From RFPW01 sp040401595 (GTDB lineage: Bacteria; Pseudomonadota; Gammaproteobacteria; Burkholderiales; Burkholderiaceae_E): 64,000 nucleotides of DNA. The translations under genes were made by a program, and so were the position numbers. Positions 1-7,313 of this stretch are shown one piece after another. Every line of letters starts with the position of its first letter. Position 1 is the stretch's first letter. The notes beneath the pieces are model-generated. The model was not told where the DNA came from. It made no database searches and saw only the letters and a list, made by a program, of their open reading frames with translations. The stretch is from the NCBI GenBank assembly GCA_040401595.1, contig JBBAOE010000007.1, forward strand, positions 1-64,000, written 5' to 3'.

Positions 1-60
<60 letters not shown>

Positions 61-97
61 GTTTCCGCGCTGCGCTTGTACGGTTTTTGCGGACGGT

Positions 98-173
98 GGT
101 GGCTGTAGCTCAGCGGTAGAGTCCTGGATTGTGGTTCCAGTTGTCGTGGGTTCGAATCCCATCAGCCACCCCA
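98..173 (+). tRNA. tRNA-His (anticodon GUG)
   Basis: A complete cloverleaf is visible. The acceptor GTGGCTG (99-105) pairs with CAGCCAC (163-169). The anticodon stem ctgga/tccag encloses ttgtggt with GTG, and the T arm is gtggg-ttcgaat-cccat. CCA is encoded at 171-173. The extra G at 98 opposite C170 is the G-1 that marks bacterial tRNA-His, so I start the gene there. It lies 37 bp after tRNA-Arg, suggesting one transcript. Confidence 0.96.
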
Positions 174-216
174 CTAACTTCTTTCACGAAATCTTCAAAA
201 CCAGCGAAGTCGAACC

Positions 217-861
217 ATGCGCGTGATTCGTCAGGGCAACGTCTGTTTGGTCAACCACCCTTTGGTGCAGCACAAACTGACCTTGTTACGAAAGAAGGAG
301 TCCTCCTCCAGCACGTTTCGCCGCCTGCTGAATGAAATCTCGATGCTGATGGCTTACGAAGTGACTTCGGAAATGCCGATGCAGGAGGTTGAAATTGAAA
401 CGCCGCTGGAGAAAATGACCGGCAAGGTTATTGACGGAAAAAAGCTGGTTTTTGTGAGCATCTTGCGGGCCGGTAATGGTTTTTTGGACGGCATGCTCAC
501 GGTTGTACCCGGCGCTCGGGTCGGACATATCGGGCTGTATCGTGATCCGGCTACGCTCGCCGCGGTCGAATATTATTTCAAGATGCCCCACAGCATGGAT
601 CAACGAGATGTCATCGTCGTCGATCCCATGCTCGCCACCGGTAACTCGGCCATCGCAGCGGTCGGTAGGCTAAAAGCCCTGCAGCCGAAGTCGATTAAAT
701 TCGTGTGTCTGGTTGGCTGCCCGGAAGGGGTCGAGGCGATGCGCAAAACGCACCCCGATGTTCCGATCTACGCCGCTGCGATCGATCGCCAGCTCAATGA
801 TCACGGATACATCGTGCCAGGGCTCGGTGATGCGGGGGACCGTCTCTTCGGAACCAAGTGA
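217..861 (+). CDS. upp: Uracil phosphoribosyltransferase
   Basis: Salvage enzyme making UMP and diphosphate from uracil and PRPP in the cytoplasm. The 214 residues match the usual UPRTase length. The PRPP-binding loop VVDPMLATGNSA lies near residues 134-145. LRAGNGFLDG (about 83-92) and the C-terminal GYIVPGLGDAGDRLFGT uracil-binding segment are typical. The start MRVIRQGNVCLVNHPLVQHK matches the family N-terminus. It follows the two tRNAs and converges with the downstream lipoprotein gene. Confidence 0.96.
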   Translation: MRVIRQGNVCLVNHPLVQHKLTLLRKKESSSSTFRRLLNEISMLMAYEVTSEMPMQEVEIETPLEKMTGKVIDGKKLVFVSILRAGNGFLDGMLTVVPGARVGHIGLYRDPATLAAVEYYFKMPHSMDQRDVIVVDPMLATGNSAIAAVGRLKALQPKSIKFVCLVGCPEGVEAMRKTHPDVPIYAAAIDRQLNDHGYIVPGLGDAGDRLFGTK

Positions 862-905
862 AGGCGTATTGAGGCTTCCCCCTGAGGGAGCTGACTGTGT
901 AGGGA

Positions 906-1124
906 CTACTTTTTGTTCCGGTCGACCTGGTTCCCGATCAGGCCACCGACGGCTGCACCACCCACTGTTCCGGTCGTGCTGCCCCCGCTCATCACAGAGC
1001 CCGCGACACCACCAATGACGGCACCGGCTGCCGTACTTTTTTCCCGACTGGTCATGCCGCCGCAGGCACCGAGCGAGATACAGCTCCCGGTAATTGCTAA
1101 ACATAGAAGCAAATGTTTGCGCAT
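906..1124 (-). CDS. osmB: OsmB-like glycine-zipper lipoprotein
   Basis: This 72-residue protein begins with a lipoprotein signal peptide ending in the lipobox LGAC (Cys at about residue 21), so it should be lipidated and probably placed in the outer membrane. The rest is a glycine-zipper segment (AAGAVIGGVAGSV, GGAAVGGLIGNQV), like E. coli OsmB, which is also 72 residues and induced by osmotic stress and stationary phase. The function of OsmB-type proteins is not well defined. It converges with upp. Two sets of tandem repeats lie just upstream of its start (1154-1199) and may be control sites. Confidence 0.8.
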   Translation of the reverse strand: MRKHLLLCLAITGSCISLGACGGMTSREKSTAAGAVIGGVAGSVMSGGSTTGTVGGAAVGGLIGNQVDRNKK

Positions 1125-1153
1125 TATGATTCTCCATCTGATGAGTGAATAGG

Positions 1154-1199
1154 CCTGCGAGTCCTGCGAGTCCTGACTGTCATCAGCATGTCATCAGCA
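1154..1199. repeat. Two adjacent tandem repeat pairs upstream of osmB
   Basis: CCTGCGAGT occurs twice in tandem (1154-1162, 1163-1171). TGTCATCAGCA then occurs twice in tandem (1178-1188, 1189-1199). The second unit is 11 bp, about one helical turn. They occupy the 100-bp gap between the GGDEF-EAL stop and the osmB start, so they could be operators for osmB. No known regulator motif is recognised. Confidence 0.5.
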
Positions 1200-1224
1200 A
1201 TTTATCGGCCTGCTAGGTCTGCCT

Positions 1225-2925
1225 TCACCCCGGGGGCCGAAGGCGTTGCGCAATGGCCTGCGCTGCAACCGGGCGGCCAAGCCAGTAGCCCTGGCCTTCA
1301 TCGCAACCGTAATCCTGAAGACGTTTGAGTTGCGCGGGCGTTTCGATGCCGACTGCGACCACGCGCCTATCCAGTTCCTGGGCCAGATGGATTGCACTGC
1401 GCAATAGCTGCGAATCGGCGAATCGGTTTGACGGGTGGCTGATCAATGAGCGGTCAATCTTCACCGATTGGATCGGGAGTTCTTGCAGGTGCTGCAGACT
1501 CAGCGATCCGGTCCCAAAATCATTGAGCGCCAGTTGGATGCCCAACTCCTGAATCTGGTGGAGCAGGGGGGAATCGGTCCTGTCGATGCTCTCGATCACC
1601 TCTGCGTTCAATTCGAGTGACAGCCGTTGTGGTTCGAAGTTTGACTGTTTGAGGATGGACCGGAGCGTGCCCATAAAATCCGGCGCCCTGAACTCAAGGG
1701 CTGATAGGTTGATTGCCAGGGTCGGTGCTGGCAACCCGTCGGTCTCCCAGGTCCGTGCTTCGTGCAGGGCAGTGCGCAAGACCCAGCGCCCGATGGCCAT
1801 GATCAGGCCGCTGCGTTCCGCCATGGGCAGGAAGTCAGGAGGCATGGACAAGCCTGTGCCAGGCCTGAGCCAGCGAATCAGGGCCTCGACCCGGCAGATG
1901 CTGTTTGTTTTAAGATCGAAGATAGGCTGGTACTGCAGTGCAAGCTCCTCGGCATCGATCGCACGGCGCAACGCTGATTCGAGCGACTGCCGCATGGGAG
2001 TCGGTACATTCCGGTCTGGATCGAAGAACGCGAATCGATTTCGTCCCGCTCCTTTGGCAAGGTAGAGCGCCGAATCGGCACACTCGATCAGCCCCGCGGC
2101 ATCGGCGCTATCGCTAGGAAAGAGGCTGATGCCGATGCTGGCCGTGATAACGAGATCCCTGCCTTCGATTGAATAGTTTTCGATCAGGCTATCGAGGATC
2201 TTTTGGGCTGAATGTCGGGCGTCATCAATATGTTCAATCCGCGTGAGAACCGCGACGAATTCGTCTCCCCCCAGACGACTGATGAAGTCCGAGTGCCGAA
2301 CGCCGGCGCAAAGGCGCTGGGCGACGGCTTTGAGTAATTCATCGCCGACCGCGTGGCCCAGCGTGTCATTGATGGCCTTGAAGTGATCCAGATCGATGAA
2401 CATCACTGCGAGTTGCGATCCCTGACTGCGCGCGACGCTCATCGACTGGGTCAGTTGTTCGTATAAAAGTGCCCGATTGCCGAGCCCGGTCAGGGTGTCA
2501 TGCTGTGCCAGATATTTGAGCGCTTCTTTATGAACGCGTTCATCTTCGGCGAGCGCATTCGCCTTCAGGGCACTCTGAACCATTTCTGCGTTGGCTTCAC
2601 GCATCATGTTGATGCGGTCCTGAAGGGGATTGAGTGCTTTGGCGGTGGCGTTGAGTTGCTGCTCCCTCAGGTCGCAGGCAAGCTCCCGGGCGCGCACCGC
2701 CGCTTCGCGCAGCCGAAGGGGTTCTCCCTGTCGCATTGCACCCCGTGAAACGGCAGGCAACTCCATTCGGTGCCGCTGCGGGGGCCGAGTCGGATGCCCG
2801 AATGTGAGCAACGGAGCCGGGATGGGACCTGACGGGACGCTTGTGGATTGGGGCTTCGGAGTTGGCTTGCGCACGGTGGGCTGGCTCCTGCTTTCGAGCG
2901 GGCTGGGTCTCGAACCGGCGAACAT
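1225..2925 (-). CDS. GGDEF-EAL protein: probable diguanylate cyclase with altered EAL domain
   Basis: About 566 residues from the ATG at 2925. The reading frame is open further upstream but only as a shadow of the KaiC-like gene. The N-terminus is proline-rich, followed by a likely helical/coiled segment (about 65-135). The GGDEF domain has SRLGGDEF (motif 219-223) and an inhibitory-site RHSD five residues before it, so c-di-GMP synthesis with product inhibition is expected. The EAL domain keeps EAL (347-349), but the metal-binding DDFGTG motif reads NDFGTG (Asn468, codon AAT) and the usual AEGVET reads AVGIET. Phosphodiesterase activity is therefore doubtful. It is the last gene of a minus-strand unit, 52 bp after the KaiC-like gene. 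No membrane segment is evident. Confidence 0.88.
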   Translation of the reverse strand: MFAGSRPSPLESRSQPTVRKPTPKPQSTSVPSGPIPAPLLTFGHPTRPPQRHRMELPAVSRGAMRQGEPLRLREAAVRARELACDLREQQLNATAKALNPLQDRINMMREANAEMVQSALKANALAEDERVHKEALKYLAQHDTLTGLGNRALLYEQLTQSMSVARSQGSQLAVMFIDLDHFKAINDTLGHAVGDELLKAVAQRLCAGVRHSDFISRLGGDEFVAVLTRIEHIDDARHSAQKILDSLIENYSIEGRDLVITASIGISLFPSDSADAAGLIECADSALYLAKGAGRNRFAFFDPDRNVPTPMRQSLESALRRAIDAEELALQYQPIFDLKTNSICRVEALIRWLRPGTGLSMPPDFLPMAERSGLIMAIGRWVLRTALHEARTWETDGLPAPTLAINLSALEFRAPDFMGTLRSILKQSNFEPQRLSLELNAEVIESIDRTDSPLLHQIQELGIQLALNDFGTGSLSLQHLQELPIQSVKIDRSLISHPSNRFADSQLLRSAIHLAQELDRRVVAVGIETPAQLKRLQDYGCDEGQGYWLGRPVAAQAIAQRLRPPG

Positions 2926-2977
2926 TGGACGCTGGCGAAAGAGCGTTTGAGGCTGGCAGCAGCCAGGCGCCTTGTCG

Positions 2978-4447
2978 TCAGAGCGTTGGGTTGAACTCGG
3001 GTCGGCCGCCCATGATGCCCTGGTAGCCAACGAGAGCCGCCCCAACATGTAAACCCGAATCGTCGATGTCGTACAGGTGAATTCCCTTGTCATGCGCACT
3101 GCCACGGACCTTGATGATCGACAGGACACGCTTGAATTCGCCATCCAGTTCGACATAGCGCTGCACGAGAATGGCATCTGCCATGAAGGCACTCCCGAAG
3201 GGGCTAAATCGCAGATCGGTATACCGATCCTCAAGTTCTGAGGTCATCAGGACCGTTACGCCCATGGTGGTGAGTTGTGCCACCATCCGATACAGGGAAC
3301 TGCGGAAGTCTTCGCTGAATTCTGGTACCAGCGACAGTTCAAAGCCCGAAAGCGAATCAATCACAACCCGCTTTGCGTTGAGTTTCTGAATGGTGACGGC
3401 CATATCATGCAGGACCTCGTCGAGCGACAGGTCGAGCGCACGGTACTCGATCAGGCCGATATGGCCCGACCGAATCAGCGGGTTCAGGATCTGGTTGCGA
3501 CTGGACTGATTCGGACGCTTTTCAAAGACGGCGATCACGCCGGTTTCACCCGCCCGGACCCCCTCGGCTAAAAATTCTGTGGCCAAAATGGTCTTACCGG
3601 AACCCGAGGGGCCGACCACCAGGAGGGAATAACCCGTTGGTAATCCGCCCGCGAGTAGTGGGTCGATACCGGAACTGCCGAGCGATATCCGGGTCTTGTC
3701 CGGGGGCAATGCGTTCTCGCGAACCTGCGGCATAAGTCCTGTGACAATCGCACGCGGGAATATTTCGAATCCCGATTGTTGGATCCGAAAGGTGTGAAGG
3801 CCGGAGACTTGAGCATGCCCCCGCATCTTGGGGACCTGAATTTTGCGCACGACCGAATTGCGATTCAGGCTTTGCGTCAGAAAGATCACGCCGTCGGCCA
3901 CGGTAAAGACCGAACCCGAATCACTGTCCGGGAATTGGTATTCGCCGATGAGTAAGCTGGTCGTTTGCCAACTGGTCAACAGCAACGCCAAGCGCTGGAC
4001 GAATCGTATGATCTCGACTTCGTTGATCTTGTCGCTTTCAGCGAGGTTCAGGAGGGCCCGGATCGAGTCCACCAGGACGAGCGCAGGTCCGTGCTTGGTC
4101 ACTTCTTCCGTGATTCTGGACAAAGCGCCTTCGTAATCAGCGTTCAGAATGAGTTCGGAGATATTCACGTAGTAGATCGATTCGTTGATCTTTGCGGGAT
4201 CATAAAAATCGAACTGCTGCTGATAGCGCAGCATTTTCAGTGCGGGTTCACCGAGTACCGAGATGTACAGAGCCTTGTTTTGCGGCGTGGCCACGCCGAA
4301 CATGATCTGGTGGGCAAGCGTGGTTTTGCCAGTGCCCGGAGTGCCCCCCAGAACAGTCAATGAGAATTCGGGTAGACCTCCGCCAAGCAATTGGTCAAGC
4401 CCCGGGACGCCAGTGATCAGCGATCGGATCCTTACTTTCTCAGTCAT
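2978..4447 (-). CDS. KaiC-like RecA-superfamily double ATPase
   Basis: About 489 residues with two KaiC domains. Walker A motifs are GGTPGTGKTT (about 34-43) and GPSGSGKT (about 279-286), and Walker B-like strands are LVLVDS and RVVIDS. The order and the C-terminal VRGSAHDKGI segment match KaiC. The Ser-Thr autophosphorylation pair of cyanobacterial KaiC is not apparent: by hand alignment on the shared YVE segment those positions fall at Ala-Phe. The paired catalytic glutamates are also incomplete. No KaiA or KaiB is nearby, so a clock role is unlikely; signal transduction is a better guess. The start MTEKV overlaps the upstream stop by 8 bases, indicating translational coupling. Confidence 0.85.
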   Translation of the reverse strand: MTEKVRIRSLITGVPGLDQLLGGGLPEFSLTVLGGTPGTGKTTLAHQIMFGVATPQNKALYISVLGEPALKMLRYQQQFDFYDPAKINESIYYVNISELILNADYEGALSRITEEVTKHGPALVLVDSIRALLNLAESDKINEVEIIRFVQRLALLLTSWQTTSLLIGEYQFPDSDSGSVFTVADGVIFLTQSLNRNSVVRKIQVPKMRGHAQVSGLHTFRIQQSGFEIFPRAIVTGLMPQVRENALPPDKTRISLGSSGIDPLLAGGLPTGYSLLVVGPSGSGKTILATEFLAEGVRAGETGVIAVFEKRPNQSSRNQILNPLIRSGHIGLIEYRALDLSLDEVLHDMAVTIQKLNAKRVVIDSLSGFELSLVPEFSEDFRSSLYRMVAQLTTMGVTVLMTSELEDRYTDLRFSPFGSAFMADAILVQRYVELDGEFKRVLSIIKVRGSAHDKGIHLYDIDDSGLHVGAALVGYQGIMGGRPEFNPTL

Positions 4448-4850
4448 GGGTCGACCCCGCATTGAGTGGATGGTCTGGGTGATCGCCCCAGGCTCCCTGC
4501 AACAGGCGTTCAGTCAGGGATTCGCCGATCAGGATGGCCATCACGGCGGTAAAGTTGATCAGTAAGCAGCGCATGGCCCGGCATCCATCCGCTTCCGTTT
4601 GTTTGGCCATTGAGGCCTTGAGTCCTGATAGTGGGGGATGATCAGCCTGGACCAGAAGGTCAAATCCCATTGTTGGGAGTTGGTGATGCGTCAGGATGAG
4701 GCTTTTGTCGTAGATCGAATCGACCCCCAACTTGCCCAGAATCGAGATGGTTTCGGTCAGCAGGGGTTGCCACCGCTCGAGCGCCACCTCGATGGCTCGC
4801 CCGGGTGGCCAGCGCGCCACCTCTCGTTCGATCCAGTCCTCTCGACGCAT
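4440..4850 (-). CDS. Hypothetical protein coupled to KaiC-like ATPase
   Basis: This 136-residue, mostly helical protein matches no family I recognise. Its stop overlaps the KaiC-like start (ATG at 4447, TGA at 4442-4440), which supports it as a real translated gene. A GGAG sits about 10 bases before the chosen ATG. The stretch CRAMRCLLINFTAVMAILIGESL near residues 89-111 is hydrophobic but interrupted by charge, so it may be a buried helix rather than a membrane span. It could be an adaptor for the ATPase or the diguanylate cyclase. The 205 bp upstream (4851-5055) hold no gene I can defend. Confidence 0.6.
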   Translation of the reverse strand: MRREDWIEREVARWPPGRAIEVALERWQPLLTETISILGKLGVDSIYDKSLILTHHQLPTMGFDLLVQADHPPLSGLKASMAKQTEADGCRAMRCLLINFTAVMAILIGESLTERLLQGAWGDHPDHPLNAGSTHD

Positions 4851-5055
4851 CTCGGGGCGACTCCTTGAAGGGGGCCAAGACGTGGAATCGAAGGTGTTCT
4901 GAGGCCCGTCGTGATCCTGGAACCGCGATAGACCTGACGCGTGTCCATGTCCACCCTCGTCGTCAGTCCGCCTTGACGGAGTGCTTTCAGCAAGTCCCGT
5001 ACGCGGGACGCCTGCTCGCTTGGCTGAACCCTTGGCTGAGACCTTAGAGAAACGC

Positions 5056-5226
5056 TCAACCGCGATCGGACAGAACGATCGTCAGTGCGAAGACGATCAG
5101 GATGCCGATCCAGATGTTCAGGTTGTTGCCTTCAATGAACTTCAGCACGTGGTCCTCGAGCGTCCGTTTGCGTGGACGCACAGGACTTTTGGCTTCGTCC
5201 ATGTGACCAGATCGGTTGTCGTTCAT
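5056..5226 (-). CDS. Small single-span membrane protein (56 aa)
   Basis: An ATG at 5226 opens a 56-residue frame ending in TGA at 5056. The first half is polar and basic (residues 14-24, SPVRPRKRTLE), followed by FIEGNNLNIWIG and one hydrophobic helix (about ILIVFALTIVLS, residues 41-52), with a short DRG tail. The layout suggests an N-in single-span membrane peptide. It is divergent from bchC with a 78-bp shared control region. The family is unknown to me. Clean composition and a plausible span support it, but no strong ribosome-binding site is seen. Confidence 0.6.
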   Translation of the reverse strand: MNDNRSGHMDEAKSPVRPRKRTLEDHVLKFIEGNNLNIWIGILIVFALTIVLSDRG

Positions 5227-5304
5227 GGGTGACATCTCGCAGTGTTGATTTGGGTAAGCGCGCGGAGTTCAATAAGATGAGCTTTAAACAACCAACAATT
5301 TCAC

Positions 5305-6255
5305 ATGAAGCGCGCGCAAGCAATCGTTTTTGAAGCCCCGCAGTCGCTTTCGGTCCAAACACTGGAACTCAAGTCCTTCGATGACAAGGACCTTGAAGTC
5401 GAAGTCGGGTTCAGTGGGATCAGTACCGGGACTGAGCGCCTGCTGTGGGATGGCACCATGCCCCCATTCCCAGGACTGGGTTACCCGCTAGTACCGGGTT
5501 ACGAGACGGTTGGCACAGTCGTTCGGGTGGCTGACACTGCGGACTTGCGCGTCGGTGACCAAGTTTTCATTCCCGGGTCCTACAGTTTTCAGGGCGTTCG
5601 CAATATTTTTGGCGGGGCTGGATCGCGATTGATCGTTCCCCATGACCGGGTTGTCCGGGTGGCGCCTGATCTGGGCCCCAAGGCGGTTCTGCTGGCCCTG
5701 GCGGCGACTTGCTATCACACGATTTCGCTCGGTGGCGCGCGTGAACCGATGGTGGCGCCCGATTTGATTGTTGGCCATGGTGTCATGGGCCGGTTGCTAG
5801 CCCGCATTACCCTGGCGCTGGGGCTGCCCGCGCCCACCGTCTGGGAGACCCAGGCGGCCCGGCGGGGGGGCGCGGTGGGTTACGTTGCGATCGATCCGCA
5901 GGATGACGCTCGCCGCGACTATCGTGCGATCTATGACGTCAGCGGTGATGGCGCCATTTTGAATCGCCTGATCGGCTGTCTGGCGCCGGGTGGTGAAATT
6001 GTCCTGGCCGGGTTTTACAAGAACGACCTCAGCTTCGCATTCGCGCCGGCCTTCATGCGAGAGGCTCAGATCCGCGTCGCGGCCCAGTGGAAAAAGCACG
6101 ATCTGCAGGCGGTGACCGCCCTGGTCGAGACGGGTGCACTGTCGCTCGAGGGCTTGATCACGCATACGCTGAACCCGGGCCAGGCGCGTGAGGCTTACGA
6201 GGTTGCCTTTGGCGATGTGCAGTGTCTGAAGATGATGATCGACTGGCGGGTTTGA
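5305..6255 (+). CDS. bchC: Bacteriochlorophyllide a dehydrogenase (BchC)
   Basis: BchC oxidises the C3 1-hydroxyethyl group of the bacteriochlorophyllide precursor to the acetyl group of bacteriochlorophyll a, using NAD. The 316 residues carry family hallmarks: FSGISTGTERLLWDG near the start, MPPFPGLGYPLVPGYE, LLALAATCYHTI, LIVGHGVMGRLLARI (the nucleotide-binding turn), AIYDVSGD, GGEIVLAGFY, and LKMMIDWRV at the end. It is followed 20 bp later by bciA, another bacteriochlorophyll gene. In most purple bacteria bchC sits next to bchXYZ and puf, which are absent here. Confidence 0.88.
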   Translation: MKRAQAIVFEAPQSLSVQTLELKSFDDKDLEVEVGFSGISTGTERLLWDGTMPPFPGLGYPLVPGYETVGTVVRVADTADLRVGDQVFIPGSYSFQGVRNIFGGAGSRLIVPHDRVVRVAPDLGPKAVLLALAATCYHTISLGGAREPMVAPDLIVGHGVMGRLLARITLALGLPAPTVWETQAARRGGAVGYVAIDPQDDARRDYRAIYDVSGDGAILNRLIGCLAPGGEIVLAGFYKNDLSFAFAPAFMREAQIRVAAQWKKHDLQAVTALVETGALSLEGLITHTLNPGQAREAYEVAFGDVQCLKMMIDWRV

Positions 6256-6274
6256 TGGCCGTGGCCCCGAAACC

Positions 6275-7312
6275 GTGAGTACTGCCATCGTTCTGGACGA
6301 CGCGCCACGCGCGCGCTCGCCAAACCCGCGGCGGGTGATGGTCTTGGGGGCCACAGGCACCATTGGCATTGCGACTGTGCAGGCCTTGGTCCAGCGCGGG
6401 CACGAAGTGGTCTGTTTCGTGCGGCCGCGTGCCGGGGTCGGTGGCGCGCTCGCGCCGCAGGATACCCAGCGCTTGCTCGCGGGTGCGACGGTTCGGTTGG
6501 GGGACATTACTAACCCAGCGTCGTTCGAGCGCGACGGCCTTTGCGGTGAACGATTCGATGCGCTGGTCTCTTGCCTGGCTTCGCGCACGGGGGCGCCCCA
6601 GGATGCGTGGGCGATTGATCACCAGGCCCATGTACATGCGCTCGCGGCAGCACAGAAGACAGGCGTTCGGGCAGTCGTCCTGCTTTCCGCAATCTGTGTT
6701 CAGAAGCCGATTCTCGCCTTTCAACAGGCCAAGCTGGCGTTTGAAAAGGTCCTGATCGAGTCGGGCCTCACGTATTCGATCGTGCGGCCAACCGCATTTT
6801 TCAAATCCTTGTCTGGCCAGGTCGATCGAATCAAGCGCGGCAAGCCGTTTCTGCTCTTTGGCGACGGAACGCTGACGGCCTGCAAGCCGATCAGTGACCG
6901 GGATCTGGGCAACTACATGGCCGATTGCCTGGATGACGACAGCCTGCGCAACCGGATCCTGCCGATTGGCGGTCCCGGTGAGGCCGTGACGCCGCGACAG
7001 CAGGGCGAGCACCTGTTTGCCCTGATGGATCTTCCACCGCGCTTTAAGCAGGTGCCCGTTGCATTGATGGATGTGATTGTCGCCGTTTTGGGCGGCTTGG
7101 GGCGACTGCTGCCGGCGCTTGCGGCCAAGGCCGAACTGGCGCGTATCGGCCGCTATTACGCGACCGAATCCATGCTCGTGCTGAACCCTGAAACGGGCCG
7201 CTATGATGCGGGGGCGACACCTGCGACAGGATCCGATACCCTGTTCGACTTTTACGCCGATCTGGTGAGCGGCGCAGTGGCGGCCGAGCGCGGCGACCAC
7301 TCCGTTTTTTAA
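6275..7312 (+). CDS. bciA: Divinyl (proto)chlorophyllide 8-vinyl reductase (BciA type)
   Basis: An NmrA-like atypical SDR that reduces the C8 vinyl group of divinyl (proto)chlorophyllide with NADPH. The nucleotide-binding motif VLGATGTIG lies near residue 23. LSAICVQKPILAFQQAKLAFE and SIVRPTAFFKSLSGQ are characteristic of the BciA/DVR group, and the C-terminus ends in a FDFYADLVSG segment. It starts with GTG at 6275, 20 bp after bchC, and ends 1 bp before the MFS gene, so the three genes are probably cotranscribed. Adjacent bchC strengthens the assignment over other NmrA-like reductases. Confidence 0.85.
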   Translation: MSTAIVLDDAPRARSPNPRRVMVLGATGTIGIATVQALVQRGHEVVCFVRPRAGVGGALAPQDTQRLLAGATVRLGDITNPASFERDGLCGERFDALVSCLASRTGAPQDAWAIDHQAHVHALAAAQKTGVRAVVLLSAICVQKPILAFQQAKLAFEKVLIESGLTYSIVRPTAFFKSLSGQVDRIKRGKPFLLFGDGTLTACKPISDRDLGNYMADCLDDDSLRNRILPIGGPGEAVTPRQQGEHLFALMDLPPRFKQVPVALMDVIVAVLGGLGRLLPALAAKAELARIGRYYATESMLVLNPETGRYDAGATPATGSDTLFDFYADLVSGAVAAERGDHSVF

Positions 7313-7313
7313 C

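Noticed and set aside
861..906. Intrinsic terminator between upp and osmB
   Set aside because: Only a weak 5-bp stem with a G-T pair (CTTCCC/GGGAG region) is visible and no clear T-run follows it directly.
2926..3234. N-terminal extension of the GGDEF-EAL protein
   Set aside because: This part of the frame lies antiphase within the KaiC-like gene and has shadow-like composition; ATG 2925 is a better start.
2978..4447. Circadian clock KaiC
   Set aside because: No KaiA/KaiB nearby and the Ser-Thr phosphorylation pair is not visible.
4757..5059. 100-residue minus-strand frame overlapping the hypothetical gene
   Set aside because: Overlaps the KaiC-linked gene by about 95 bases in another frame, begins with TTG inside the small membrane protein stop, and shows no family features.
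5227..5304. PpsR/CrtJ site (TGT-N12-ACA) before bchC
   Set aside because: Scanning the region by eye gave no TGT followed by ACA at the right spacing.
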